From Histoplasma ohiense (taxonomy: Eukaryota; Ascomycota; Eurotiomycetes; Onygenales; Ajellomycetaceae), in assembly GCA_017607445.1 (NCBI GenBank), contig JAEVHH010000005.1:3291001-3355000 (forward strand): 64,000 nucleotides of DNA, read 5' to 3'. Below are positions 23,701 through 36,900 of this stretch, piece after piece. Every line of letters begins with the position of its first letter. Position 1 is the first letter of the stretch. Under the pieces are notes generated by a model, which was not told the origin of the DNA, did not search any database, and worked only from the letters and a program-made list of their open reading frames with translations. Both the position numbers and the translations under genes were made by a program.

Positions 23701-24974
23701 ATCCTCACAGATCGGTTTTGGCAAGCTGGTATCTCAAGTGGCAGCAAAGAAGATTTCTATGCGCGCATAACTACGTCGAAATCCACACTCGAGGGATTTT
23801 CATCCTCTGTTCGAGGGAAAGTGAGAGCTGTACGAGAAGCTTGCTATTCCATTCTTTATAGCATGAGTAGGCTCCGGGAGCACTTCTACTCCTTTGAAGA
23901 ACTCCCTGTTCCCTTGTCTCAAGCATTATTTAAAGATGCAACATCACTGTCCTGCCATCAGCTGTCTGTGCTGCTCAATGTTTCCCGCTGTATCGTTGAC
24001 GATTGTCCCGCAAGATATCGACACCATTTCTTGCCTCCAATTTTATCTGCTCTATTCATTCAAATCGACAAGAAGATTACTGCGGAGTGGGACATGATAG
24101 AGCATCGAAAGGCTGGGATGGTGGAGTCAGATTTGACGGTAGAAATGAAAGATGAAAGCATCCTCCGCCAACTAACTTACTCAGTGGTCATCATGGTGGC
24201 GAGCCTTCTTGACCCACAACGGGGAGGTCAGTCTCTTCCCAACCCCTTTCGATTTCGATTTTATGCTCTAACACTTCTCACGAAAGAAAAATAGATCCGG
24301 AAAAGGCTACCGACCCAAGTAAACAAAATGGCACTGCTAACCAACCTTCCCCCGGCGACTCCATACGCCGCTTCATTCTTTCATCCCCCCAAATTCTCGA
24401 ACCGGTAATTCTCTTCTGCACACACGCGATCCGCATGAAGGACACCCGTTGTTGTGCCATCATAACTCGAGTCATCCGATCTATTCTCGACGTATTCATT
24501 CTCGAAATCGATGATCCCACCGCGAAGAGTATCCGCGAGTTCATCAGTACAGATATCCTAAAAGCATGTATCACATCCGTCCACGAGCCCTATTTTGTTG
24601 ACATGCAGAAGGAACTCGCACAACTTATTGCTTCAATTTGGATAGTATATGGGCCTACCAGCGACACGCCGACAAAGATCATAGAAAGCCTACCTGACAT
24701 GTCAAAAAGCAAGGTCGCGGCCACATATGCCGGGCTCCGGGAGTCTCGGTCTAGCCGCCAGCAAAAGGTTCTAGTTCTCGGTTTATTAGAGGGCTTGCGG
24801 GGTGTAAGCATTAGCGAACAGGGGCGCATTGCTGGCCCCCCGCCTGTTCGAAGGAAGCCTAAATCTGCACTCCAGGAACGTTACACGACGGAAATGGAAG
24901 GACAAGAAGGAGGGAAAGTCAATATCAATAATGGCCCGGATTTAACAGGAGTGGCAGATATGTTTTCCTTATGA
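20732..24974 (+). CDS. MSN5: Karyopherin-beta exportin Msn5 (exportin-5 family)
   Basis: Model: join 20732..21568, 21637..21822, 21878..22343, 22392..22516, 22568..22639, 22693..23069, 23118..24226, 24295..24974; eight exons, 1283 aa, all junctions GT-AG and in frame. Msn5 is a RanGTP-dependent carrier that exports mainly phosphorylated cargo such as transcription factors; the animal homolog exportin-5 carries pre-miRNA and tRNA. The N-terminus has the importin-beta-like segment STNAIRQQASEFLESQK, then ILRHFGLSLLEHFLRHNY and FIGNKVALLWVEGAKCSW, strong matches to the exportin-5/Msn5 N-terminal and Xpo1-like regions. Later HEAT-like helices include HILARADYVLNNLY and RLFIEPIIQSW. Start is the ATG of MLDSVVPNL; the frame is open further upstream without family similarity. 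Exon 5 is only 72 nt. Converges on MBF1. Confidence 0.9.
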
Positions 24975-25469
24975 AGCAAGCGGCAGCTGTGAGAATCGTG
25001 CTTTGTACCCCAGGGAGATTTCAGCCTATGGTGCTCCTGAAGATTCATATCACTTTGGTTTTACCGTTCTATACCTCTTGTGTCCTATCACTTCTGTTTT
25101 CTTTTGATTCAGTAATCATATATAGTAAGATCAATAAGCGCCCTCTTAAAATGGATAAAGTTCAGATAGCAAAGAATACCGTTTGAAACGGGCGATATGG
25201 ATGTATGACCATCGTTGAAAATGTATTCACTCTTCCCATTCTTCTAACTTCCCCGAAATCCAACCCCCGCTTCATGGTATATATCATAATTGCAAGTCAA
25301 AGAGAACGGCCAAGACCGGAAAGAAAACCTCCATAAAATTGCTTTCTTTGCAAACGAGAGATCTCAAAAAAGAAAAAGAAACAAGAAAAACAATAATTCC
25401 CTTCACACACATCATGTGCCATCTTAGACAGTTGTAATTGGATCCAGAGCCTCACCCTCCAGTAATCCC
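24975..25469. other. Convergent intergenic region MSN5 / MBF1
   Basis: It holds both 3' flanks; no coding sequence is seen. Confidence 0.55.
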
Positions 25470-26077
25470 TCATTTCTTCTTCTTCGGAAACTTCTCTTTC
25501 CCAATATCACGCCCGGTGAGCTTAATATTAAGCACATTCTCAATTTTGGGAAGTACTTTTTTATCCGCCCCCTTCTTGTTCTGCTCCAAGTCGGCTATGA
25601 CAGCGGGTGTCGTGTTGCATTTCGCAGCGAGCTCCTTCTGTGTCATCTTGTAGCCTTCTTCGTTGCGGCGGCGCTGGATGGCCTTGCCGACCTCATCACC
25701 GACGGCCTGCAGCGGGATAATATCATCGCTTCGGTCGACTTTCGTAAGATGTTGTCCCTCTACATGAGGTTTGGATGCCTGTATGTGTAGGGTAAAAGAA
25801 AAAGTCAGTGTGAATTTTTGATTACTTTATTACACTCAACAGAGAGAAAACAGTAGTTATTACAAAAAAAGAAAAATAAAAGAGACGTGTTTGAGCCGGA
25901 AAAACCACGTACAGTATTCCCAGTGGTATACTTCTTCTCTGTTCCGATGATCGCACCGGACCGGGCAGCAGCGTTCAATGCAGATCGTCCTCTGACAACT
26001 GTCTCGCGAAGACCGCCGCCTCCTCCACCACGGACTTTACTTCCGATACGGGTGACAGAATCCCAATCCTCAGACAT
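25470..26077 (-). CDS. MBF1: Multiprotein bridging factor 1 (transcription coactivator)
   Basis: Model: complement of 25913..26077 and 25470..25778; 157 aa. The intron (GTACGT to ACATACAG, 134 bp) is phase 0 and joins KKYTTGNT to ASKPHVEGQ. Mbf1 links bZIP activators such as Gcn4 to TBP, and it also helps ribosomes keep frame at collisions. The N-terminal MBF1 domain (MSEDWDSVTRIGSK, then a six-glycine run and LNAAARSGAIIG) is followed by a Cro/C1-type helix-turn-helix of about residues 90-145. That domain includes RRRNEEGYKMTQKELAAKCN, PAVIADLEQNKKGADKK and LPKIENVLNIKLTGRDIG, and ends in a lysine tail. Length is normal for fungi. Confidence 0.95.
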
Positions 26078-28827
26078 ACCGTATTGACGAATGGAGGCTG
26101 TGTGGAGCGAAATAGGGAGTTTCTTTTGCTTGAAGATAAGAAATCAGTTGCCCGTGTTGACGGTGAAGGACAGCGCTGGCAAGATGATGTAGTGAAAAGG
26201 CCTAGTGTGGATTAAAAACTTCTGGGAACAAAAAATTAAGTGAGTGAAAGCTGCAAAACTGAAGGAATTTCGCTATAGGGGAAACAGCAGTGAGGATATA
26301 CCAGGTGAAGGTGAGAAGTTGGACAGATACCAGACGGTGAAGGTGGACGATTGATAGAAGATGGATGATGGCAAAACAGCCTTGAGATGATGACTAATAG
26401 TCATTGCGCTAATTTAACTTAGTTCGCGGATGCTCCCGGGAAAATAATTCTTCCGGTGCATCTCTGACTCAGAGTTAGTCATTGCAGCTGTGGCTGTAAG
26501 TGTTAGGCCACTGGGGCAAAAGAGCTCTCTCACACCAGCGCCATGCTGGTAGTAGAGGGGACGAACCAATCCAAACCCCCCAACAGTAAGATATCCACAG
26601 GAGATGGGATTTCTGATACTTTCTCAACCTCTTCAAGCATTGAAGCCTTTGTTTCTGACCTGGATTAATTCAAGCCGCAATTTCCAGGGAAAATTCTCAC
26701 TTCTTCTCCGCATATCATTGATGGTGATGGCTGGAGTTGCATATGCATACTGTCGCACTTATTAGTATCCTTTGGGACGGGCGTTGGCTGGAATGAAAAA
26801 TTTAGACGCCCACATACGCTATTTCAGCAAAACGATTGAACAGGACCTCCAAAAAAAGTCGAGATAACAAGGGGAGTGGAACACCGTGAAATGAGCAGGA
26901 AATGCGTGTTTCATATTGCTTATCAAGAAATGAAACCCTATTGCTGAGACGCTCATGTCCCAGTGGCAGGTTATGAGCTTTATATGGATGTGTTTATTCC
27001 GTACGTTGCCTAGATCACGATATGCTATAAGCAAGTGGAATTTAATATCCATCGGGCGAACCCACTTCTCCATGATATGTTCAAGTTCTTATCTTCTCCA
27101 GTTCAAGTCATTATTTACCTCCTGACTGAGGCGGGAAGGAGTTAATCTATTTAACCAAAGACCTCTCTCTGCAGATAGAAACATGAATGCCCAATATCCC
27201 GCTAGATATGAAAATTATCCCTAGCTAGTTGAGGTCTTCTATCTGACTTTTGAGTCCTTGATCCCTTCCTTTGATCTATCCCTTATGCTTATTATCACTC
27301 CCGTTGTTAGCGGGCTCCTTGAACCTTGAATCTTCCTCAGAACTATTCAGATTCCAAGGTCCCTAATTGTCAAGGGACATCAAATCCGCAACCGTTAAGA
27401 AGCAATTAATGAGGCCTCTCTTGGAGACCTTTGTATAGATTTTTCCGTGAAATTCGAGGTGGCTGTTTTCCTTTTCTCTTCAATTGGTGTAGCAGTTTGA
27501 CAAATAATCCTCGACAGGGCTAAAATTTGGCGCTTGAAAACCAATCTGTATTCTGGAATATCAAAAGTGGTCTATGGGAGTTGTCGGGACTTGATGCTGT
27601 GTGTGCACAACAATCATTGTTTTGCCATTTGTTGACAACTCAACTTCCTGACCAACACAAAGCAGGCATTTACTTGCTTTGAAGAGCCCGCGCAACATAC
27701 CTAGATAGAGGTCATAAAAGGGTCTTTAAATAGAACCTTGATGACTGTTTTCACTATTCCATTGACCATCAGTCCTGATGTTCTTGGCATTGTGTATCAG
27801 ATTTCTCAATGAAAGGAAACCCCTTAGAAAATTGTTTCATCAATTGTTGGTTGTTGGAAAGGTAAAAATTATCGAATGATAGGACTGGATGCATCATGGT
27901 AAAGATTGGTTGTAGGGTGCTCCTCTAAATCGGTTGAAAAGATGCAGTTGTGGGTTTCTGGGTTAACGACCTCATACTGAAGGTCACTGCGAAGTTGCGC
28001 TGATGTTGCGCACCTTGGGGATTCGCCAATCGTTACAGTTATTTGGCCTAGACAATTCTTTAGACGATATGGGAGCGTACTGAACTGAGACAATGAGAGC
28101 TTGTGGAAACTTTGGAGATGACAGGTTGTTCAACTCATAATTGGCCTCATTGCCGCGTACTGACTGTATGTACATACATCGTCTTGCAGTTTTGCAAGGA
28201 AAGAGGGGGAAAATAGAATTTAAAATATAATAAATAATAATATAACGGAGTCTCAATTCTCAAGAATCGACGAGCAAACCTTGCTATATACTACCGATCG
28301 TAATTTTCAACGTAATTTTATGTCGAAATGCCATAACAGCTGTAATGATATCCGGGTAATATTACGCATTATTGGTGACTTGGATAATTTTAGCCGATTG
28401 AGGCTGTGCATGTCCTGTACATTTGACGATGACTTACAAGCAGATGCAACAGAGTATATTCAGAGTATATTTTCTGGTTGAAGTTATTCGCTCATCTGCA
28501 GCGCGTGGCGGGTGGTTGTCCTTTTCATTATTCTCGTTATTGTTACCTTATTAGAAGCAAAGCAACAAGAATCCCTGTTTGGGTTCAACCCAAGTCGTCT
28601 TGAGCCACACCTCTTCCAGTCATAGCTTACGCTATCCAAACCCCCATCCAAAACTCACTTCCCGACATCCTCCATCCTTTGTTTTCCAACAACACTCCAC
28701 CCCTTCATCACGGTCGTCCCCTCCTCTCGTCCTCCGCATCGAGAGCGTCCATCCTCAACCCGTTCCCGTTGATTCCGGACTGGTTGCTCGTAAACACCCA
28801 CACATTCGTTCACCTTACTTGCCAACT
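26078..28827. other. Long intergenic region, no gene seen
   Basis: About 2.75 kb of AT-rich sequence between MBF1 (its promoter on the left) and the SH3 gene (its promoter on the right). The open frames are short and without family features. The final ~270 bases before the ATG are C/T-rich, consistent with a promoter and 5' UTR. Confidence 0.5.
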
Positions 28828-29735
28828 ATGGCTCCCAGAACTCAGCCCGTTGTCGCCCAAGGCACTCGGTCATTACGAACCATCAGTTCCGTCAGTTGCC
28901 CTGGTTTTCTTTCTCCTACTCTCCCCTTTAACCCCTACCAGCCTCATTCTAATCAATATCTTTACTATGTGTAGGAACTGGAATTCCTCGTTGATATAGA
29001 TGCCATTACGCAAGCACAACGCTCTGCCATCCTCGCACAACTCCCAAGCGAGGCGCAACTCCAGGCCTCAATCCAGCAGTCGGCAGCAGATACACCACCG
29101 CCGACAAATCAATTGTCCAACATGCGATTGAATGAGAAGGGTCATGAGCCGCATTCCTACAACGACTCCAATCCACCCCCCGCATACGCCTCCGGTCCGC
29201 CGGTCCTATCCATTGCATCTGCCCTTTACGCTTACACTCCTACTGATGCTGGGGATTTGGCTTTGCAGCCCCAGGATAGAATCCAGGTTCTAGAGCACAT
29301 GAATAATGACTGTATGTTGTCACAAGACTTTGGCGACGCTATCTTTGAGAAACCATGAGTACTAACTGTCCCGGTAGGGTGGCGAGGCCGGAACGAACGC
29401 ACACGCCTCGAAGGAATTTTCCCGCGAACCTATGTCAGTGTGATCGAGGAGAAATCAACAATTCATTCACCGCAGCCAGTCAGCAGTTATGGTAATCTTC
29501 CTCTTGAGATTTCTCATTCAGGGTCCTCTGGATCACACAAACCCAGCAAGTTCGAAGAGAATGGGAAGAAATTCGGAAAGAAAATGGGCAATGCCGGTAT
29601 GTCTGGTTTGATATCTGCGTATCTAACATGCAATATATATAAATGCTTTATAATTTTTTGCTGACGTAAAATTATAAAGCAATCTTCGGTGCTGGTGCGA
29701 CTGTTGGCTCCAAAATTGTCAACGGCATTTTTTAA
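28828..29735 (+). CDS. SH3-domain protein, Lsb1/Pin3-like (Las17-binding)
   Basis: Model: join 28828..28890, 28975..29311, 29378..29596, 29680..29735; 224 aa, introns 84, 66 and 83 bp. The yeast relatives Lsb1 and Lsb2/Pin3 bind the actin nucleator Las17 (WASP) through their SH3 domain and affect endocytic actin and prion formation. The N-terminal helix pair SLRTISS-ELEFLVDIDAITQAQ matches the family start (SL..I..EL.FL). The SH3 domain spans about residues 92-150: ASALYAYTPTDAGDLALQ, then WWRGRNERTRLEGIFPRTYV split by an intron within the first tryptophan codon. The tail is lysine-rich (GKKFGKKMGNA) and ends in a glycine/alanine hydrophobic segment, AIFGAGATVGSKIVNGIF. Confidence 0.87.
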
Positions 29736-32564
29736 GCTGATGCCATCGTCAACTATTCGAGATCTATTTCTTTTGTTTTTGGGCTCTGTTAGGTTGGATG
29801 AATGCTTGGGATTTAACGCATGGAATACCGGCGTTGGTGGCTCCTTTTTATTTTAACTCGAGATTATATTCGTCCCAGCAAGATCAAGGCACGAAAATGC
29901 TACAGCAAGCCTAGCGTCTTATATCGACTCGTCTCTCACCTCCGACTTGCGACGTTGGTCTTTTATTTTGGGATACTACTATTAGCGGTCGCTAGATCGA
30001 CGGCATCACTCACATCTCGTTACCACATCTGTACGCTTCATAAGGTACTAGGTATATCGACTCTGCGCAGGGATCCCCACATTTTTCCACTCTACGTGAA
30101 TGTCCGTGTTGATCTATTCACAGCGGTGATCGATCTCACGATACAGACTCTGGAATTGAGTAAATAAGCCAGTCTGCCGCCCGCCACTTTCGAACAAATA
30201 GATGATTCGCGCAATACTGCGGTAGCCCTAGTAGCAGGCTCCCAATTTTGGATAAAATCTCTTTCTACTGCTTTCCTTGTTTAGCCTGCCACTTTCCTTT
30301 CCTCAAATCTCAACCCTAAGATTTTCTTTTTCTTTTTCCTCCTTTGTTTCGTGCTAATAATGACGTCGCCATTTTGTGTCGATTTTTCCCTGGATCCATG
30401 TCCAATTACCTGTATTGCTGCTGTATTTTTTTTTTATTTCTTCTTTACCTCCTCGGTCTGTTGTCCTTTCCCCTTCAAATTTGTAATGCAAAGCCACATG
30501 GAGCGGTTGGTATATTTCCTTCACCCCTTATCGTGGTTTATCAGTTTGTTGGAGAATAGATCGGCTTTTTTTTCTTTCTTTTTTTCCAAAACAAACCTAC
30601 CCTGGAAAGAATATACTCTGATTGCCTTTTGTGCTGGTCGGGTATGCGGAATTTGGGCCAATGGACTTTTTACTTGCTGTTACTGAGGTAGCGTGCACAT
30701 TCTTGTTGCTGCCCCGCCCTTTCCCCTCCCCCCCTGTTTTTCACCTCTTTTCCGCTCATGCTTTTCCTTTTTTAACCATAAGGAGTTTAATGAAACAGCT
30801 GGAGTAATGGTTGTTGATACTCTATTTTACGAATTCTAACTCTTTTTTTTGGCCATATTTCCTGGTTTACCGTAGCGATATTTTGTATAAAACCATTCAT
30901 TACTAGCTATTGTATATTTTTTTCCAATTCTTGAGGGAGACTTGTCTGCGAAGGTAGACATCTACTTATTGCGAAACTTCTCATCGTACACCTACTTGTT
31001 CGTGAGGAGATCCCGCTCTATCAGCCCTTATATATTCATCACCATGCACAGCCACCCGATGAACACCCATGGACAACCATGATCATTAGAACCTGGGCAT
31101 CTGCCACCACAATAATGACTCTAACGATACCCCGCCTTTCCCTGGATTGGACCCTTGAAGCGAAGATATCTTTGCGCGACATACATTTGATCAACGGCCG
31201 TTGTATCTATGATGCCATTGCTGGTCTGAGGCAGTAGAACCTAAATGTCGACGATAACCAGATATCGGGAATCACCTCTCCCTCTCCCTCTTTTTTCTTT
31301 CTTTCTTTCATTCATTTTTTTAAATAATATTGTGGCTTGACAACAACCAGGGCATTGCGGTTCAAAGGATTTCCATAACTCAACCTCGTATTCAGCGTCA
31401 GCTACCCCACAGGAACCAGAAGGTGAAGCGAAGGCTGGAAGCGAAATCTAGGGGGAAATCAACACCCCTACACCTTGCTGCTATATAATGTAGTAAGTTG
31501 CTCCAGAAGGCGGACACGCAGTGGCGACGGAGACTAGTATTCAAGGCAGAAGTGGGGAAGAAAAAGAAATACTAACTTGCGTACGATCGATAGGGGAGAG
31601 AAAACGTGGGTGTTGCGGTGTTGCCCAAACACATAAAACCCCCATACCAGCCATGTGCCTAGACCCTTCAGTGCCTTTTATTGATGAGGCCAAATGGATG
31701 AAGAAGCTCTTACGCCTTGAACGAGTATTATCACCAGGCGTAGGTTCCTAGCTTTGTCCGTCCCGCCTTCATATGCTTCCTGCTTCACTTGGGGAGCTTG
31801 ACCGCCAATATCGGCGTAGAGGTGTCAATTGTCACAGTGTGCCAGCCGCCCTGCATGCTGGACCAATTTTTAGCACGGTTTACGCAGGTGCGCATGTCTA
31901 TCATGCACTTAGCGCCCATTCGTTTGAGTTATATTTAAACCTCTCTAAACCGATGGATGAAAGCCCTTAACCAATCACAAGTTCCAGTGTACCCAGCTTC
32001 CAGAGGACTTGCCGTGTCAAAATATCTTCCTTAATCTGCTAGTCTTCATTGTCAGAATTCAAATACTACGTTAGTGTAGCTGATCAATACTTCTCGTTCT
32101 CGGATCGACAAAGCTCCCAGCATCGCCGCTGTGCATGGCGAGCCTTTGGCCTTTTCCAGTATAGCCTTTTAGGAAATTTAAATCGATCCTTTCCCCTGCG
32201 AACAGCAGACCCTCCAGCTGATCCAACCAAGTCATTGCCTAGCCGCCGAGGCCTAAAGAGGTCCAAGCAGGTCTTGGGTCGGAAGGAAACTATTTGGCTG
32301 ACGATCTTGCGACTCGCATAAATATAACTCATCTCTTCTCCCCTCTCAGGATAATCTTTCAGCTTTCTTCATCTATCAGTGCTTCGGGATTCGCCCTATA
32401 ATCCCTCTTTATTGATTCATAGTTTGAACTGTTTGATTTAATATTGTTATACATTTTGGTTTTATATGTCATAACGGCGTTATTTATTATTTTTTCTCAA
32501 AGTAATCGTATTTGTTATCCTTTACCCCGCTTCACCCAGCAGCTTGAACTGAGCATAATCGAGA
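29736..32564. other. Long intergenic region with strand-skewed pyrimidine block
   Basis: About 2.8 kb with no gene that I can support. From about 30250 to 30960 the plus strand is very T/C-rich with several T runs. Short open frames there are low-complexity translations of this skew. The part next to 32564 should hold the promoter of the AIM24 gene. Confidence 0.5.
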
Positions 32565-33975
32565 ATGGCACACCAACCCCAAGGGCAGCCTCCCCACGGA
32601 GGATACTATCCCCGTAGGATTTCCTGTTCAATTCCTTTATGAATAATTGGCGTTACTAGTGATCTAACATGAGTACCAATACATCCAGCCCCGAACCAGC
32701 CACAAGGTACGCGCTTTTGATATCTCCCTCTTTGCGCATCATGGTGGTTTTGGCCAAAGGCTTCCTTCAAAGCCCTCATTTTGTTTGCGCAATTCCTGAA
32801 AACAACATACACTGAAATTTCCAGTCGCATATCCTCCCCCCCCAGGCCAGGGCGGTTATCCTCCCCCGCCCCAGAACTACAACTATCCAGCTCCAGGAGG
32901 TCAAACTAGCCCATCATTTCCTCCCCCTCCAGCTGGTGGTCAAACCTCTCCACCGCCTCCACCTCAAGCTTCACCTCTTCCTGAAAAATCGCCCCTTGGA
33001 CCTGGTGGAGCTCCACCCCCGAGTCAATTTATTGGCGTGCAGTCTACATCCGCGGATGATGTTGGCACATTCAATGGTGGTAGCTATCGGATTAGTCACC
33101 GGGACTCGAATACCATCTTGACCATCCAGTTGGCTATGGGATGCCCACTGACTGCTAAGCCAGGTACGTGCAGAATAGTCATCTTCGATACATTGCTTAT
33201 TTCGTCGGTTGTGCTTTCAGTGAACTAAAATCTCTCGCCACAGGCGCAATGATTGCCATGTCTCCCACCATGACTCTAAAGGGATCCATCAAATTTTCGA
33301 TGAAGAAACTCATTGCTGGTGGAGAGATGTCAAGTTCGACGTATACGGGGCCTGGAGAACTTCTCCTCGCTCCGACAATGCTTGGTGACATCAGCGTTTT
33401 GCGTCTCAATGGCCATGAGACATGGTCTGTTGGCAAAGATGCATTCTTAGCCGCTACCCAGGGGGTTGTCAAGGATTACAAGAATCAGGGTCTAAGTAAA
33501 GCATTTTTCTCCGGTGAGGGATTGTTTGTGTACAAAATCTCCGGGATGGGCCTATTGTTCATGCAGAGTTTTGGTGCAATTATCAAGAAAGACGTAAGTG
33601 AAGTTTTTCTTTCTCCAACAAGGAGGAAAAATCCATATATCTCAAGGAAGAAAAGTGGAAAGTAGAAAAGAAGAGAGAGAGAGATATATATATATATATA
33701 TATATATTTATATTTATACTGATGATTTCTCTCTTCGAAACCGGCAGCTTGCGGATGGTGAGAAGTACAACGTCGACAATGGCCACCTCGTCGCCTGGAG
33801 CTGCAAGTATGTCATGGAGCGAGTCGCTTCTGGTGGTATCATCTCTGGGATGACCTCCGGTGAAGGGCTGGTTTGCAAATTTACTGGTCCTGGAAGCGTA
33901 TATTTACAGACAAGGAACCCGTCTTCGTTTGCAGCTTGGGTTATGGCGAACGGTGCGGCCGGCGGAGGGGCGTAA
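32565..33975 (+). CDS. AIM24-domain protein (DUF124/TIGR00266 family)
   Basis: Model: join 32565..32613, 32689..32706, 32825..33163, 33244..33593, 33748..33975; 327 aa. Exon 2 has only 18 nt (PPNQPQ plus split codons) and is bounded by a CTAAC branch, ATCCAG acceptor and GTACGC donor. The N-terminus is Pro/Gly/Tyr/Gln-rich (QPPHGGYYP, PPPPGQGGYPPPPQNYNYP). The AIM24 beta-helix-like domain follows from about residue 115: GTFNGGSYRISHRDSNTI, MIAMSPTMTLKGSIKFS, GPGELLLAPTMLGDIS, FFSGEGLFVYKISGMG and FTGPGSVYLQTRNPSSFA. Yeast Aim24 affects mitochondrial architecture (MICOS) and mitochondrial inheritance; this short fungal form has no obvious mitochondrial presequence, so its location is open. The last intron carries an AG/AT microsatellite. 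Confidence 0.85.
33672..33707. repeat. AG/AT microsatellite in an intron
   Basis: A GA run changes into a long TA run inside the last intron (33594-33747) of the AIM24-domain gene. It lies between donor and acceptor and does not touch coding sequence. Confidence 0.85.
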
Positions 33976-36900
33976 ATCTCATATATGGTTAAAAGAAGGA
34001 TAATGCTACCCGATCGAACTTTGATATGTGAGATGATATTAATGACCCAGTTTCGAATTTGCGGTATGTTGTGCGTTTGGTTTCCCTTTTGCGAGCGGGG
34101 GAAAAAATAAATAAAAACGTAAAAAACCCTTGATCTGTCTAGCCTTTTTCCTTAATGACTACGATTCCCCAATTTTTTTTATGTGGTTTTTTATTCTTGG
34201 TCCTGATCTGGTTTCCTTCATCTTGCATTGTCTTGTTGAAAAAAACCCATTGGCTTCTCGTCTCCAATGTGAAATAAATTGATAATGTCGAGGTACACGA
34301 TGCATGTAGATGTACTTTATGCAATATATATAAATATATGTATGCATGGTTTCATGCATCGCCGACCCCTAATCACTAAATTTTGGTATACTTTTTTTTT
34401 TTCAAATTTGCCCACGCCCTTTTTGTCTTGAACAAGTTCACCTCATCGACGAATGAAGCAATTGAAAAGAGAAAATAAAAGGTATCCACAACCCAAACAT
34501 TGCCATGGATAGTTACCATCGGCGCCAGCATAAACAACTGACGGAAACCCATCCAAGTTCACCATGTTGGTATGAATGGTAGGAATGGCACCCTTTGCAA
34601 CACGGCATGATGCTGTATACAGAAACAGAGGACGTTCGTCGTCATTCTATAGTCGAAGCTTTATTGCATTATCCCGATCGACCCTCGACGAATGGTTAGA
34701 TCAAACTTAGCTGAATTTCTCACATTGCTCAACTTGTTCGTTCGTGGTACCACGTAACTAGCTGCTCATAGAAGAAGCCAAAGCATGGCCGGGAACGGAC
34801 GGCCCTCGAACCGAGTAAGTCTCGATAATAAACGACAATAGGGCTGATGTCGTAAGAATATTGCATGGGAGACAACGTTATCAGGAAAGGGCAGATCAAA
34901 CTCCAAAGGAAGATCTCGAAACACTGCTCTGATACTTGCAGCCCGAGCTCAGTGCGAACCCACCATATGGTGCATGTACAGGACATGCAATATCTTATTC
35001 GTTCCCACGAAGAATGTATGAAATTTTTTATCATCCTAAGACGGGGCTGACGGGCGGGTTATTGAACCTGCATGCACAAAGCTGTCAGAACCCCCCTAAA
35101 TTTGAGGGACATTTGCACATCGGAAAGACCCTCAGACCCTCTGCAGATATGCCAATTATATGGATGCTTCAGAGGGCAACAGCGGTGGACTTGACGGGAG
35201 AAACCCGAGCTTGATTCATCCACCAGGGTAGATTACGGGCCCCATTGTCGTGCATCCACCACGTTATTATGATATTGACATCCATAGTCATGTCACCGAG
35301 GGAAAAGCCGGCTGAGTCCCCAGGAGACCACACGGATGGATGACTGTTGAAGCTACATCCATCCACTCCAGGGCGATCAAACTATGAGTTGCGGAATGCA
35401 AAGTTTTCTCCTTCCCGAGCTGAACAGGCTTGTTGCCGCTACACCTGCGGTCACAGACAGGGGACAGATTGCTAGAATCATCAAGTGCTGCTCAACCGCG
35501 CGAGCCGGATCCAATAGTAGTCTCCATCCCACCACTCATGGTCCATGGACGATCAGACTGAAGATACAAGGCCGATCGTCATGCTAGGGAGTTCTTGTGT
35601 GGAGATTAGGGAATAAGCTATCAAGACTCTCACCACTCATTCCAGGAGTCTATCTTTCCGTCGAGCCGCAAGTCACAATTAGCGTCCAGCGCCTTGGTTC
35701 GGCCAATGTCTGATGCAGATTGGCAATATGAAACCGATATAAAAATCATGAAATCGCTGACGGAAAAGGTACACTAGTTAATAATTGTGCCTCGCGGCCA
35801 GAGGATGTGTAATTGCAATCCCGTGACTTTTGCAGTTAAGGCTGCTGAAGAAGACCACCTGGGCATGATCGTCGTCAGGGGGTCGGGTCGACGGACGTAG
35901 CCGGGATTTATTTGGAGGAGAAGTGCATCCATAAAGACGACGGAGTAGAATGCTTCGGCATTTGCGATGATCTCTACGCAGTAGGCGCCAATGGATGGAA
36001 AATTGTTCTTTCAAACAGAGCGATAAAAATCACCGTTGATGTATGAACCTCGTATATCTATATGTGTAAGGAGGGGTTTTGGGCACCAGGAGAATCGACA
36101 GGGTGACTCCGGGAAGGGCCAAAGGAGGTGGCCGATCTATAGTCAATGTAAACTATTATTTCGAGTTTCCATTTCATGAAGCAACATGAGTGGATATGAG
36201 TGCTCAAGGAGAGGAATCGGGGCCACAGTGATCTTCCTCAAGCATAGTTACATAGTACTCCCAATCTTCAACTTTGCAGACACTTATCCACAATATGTGG
36301 TTGATAAAATGGGTTGATAGTTGAGAAGCTGTGTATGTTTCTCGTGTCGATCCAGTTGATGTATAACGGCAAACATGTACTTTTCATCTTGCATATTTAC
36401 CCCTGAAAGCTTAGTTCTCAATCTTACCTCTCTTTCGCTGACCACCCTCCGGAGATGTCAACAAAGCTGGCGATAATCATCAAATCCTTTCGTCAGCCCG
36501 CGGAGGTCTAAGTTGTAAGACAATTTATGTCCAGATGGGCTCATTTTTATTTTCTTTCATCATTCATCGGGCTGTGTGACGCTGCAGTGTGACCTAGGCC
36601 ACCAGAACAATGGAGGAAGTCGAATGGTCACACGAAGTAGAGAGGGTGTTCGGAATATTATTGGAATAAATGGGCTGACTAGTTAACTTGATGGACAAAA
36701 CATTTATGTCATCTCTCTATCAAGGACTTGCATCGCTACTCTGCCAGGAATTGTCAGCACTCCGACACCAGCTCAGGGCTCTCTTGGGTGAAGGGTCAGT
36801 CTGGTGGTTAACGTCGTGATGCCTCAGTATTGTTGCAAGAGTAGGTTCCATTTTAATGAAAAATTTTCCGACTTTCTCCTACTCCTCTCTTCATCAGGTC

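Noticed and set aside
30344..30686. Hydrophobic frames of 71 and 111 codons
   Set aside because: They are Phe/Leu/Ser-rich only because the plus strand is T/C-rich; two overlapping frames look alike in this respect.
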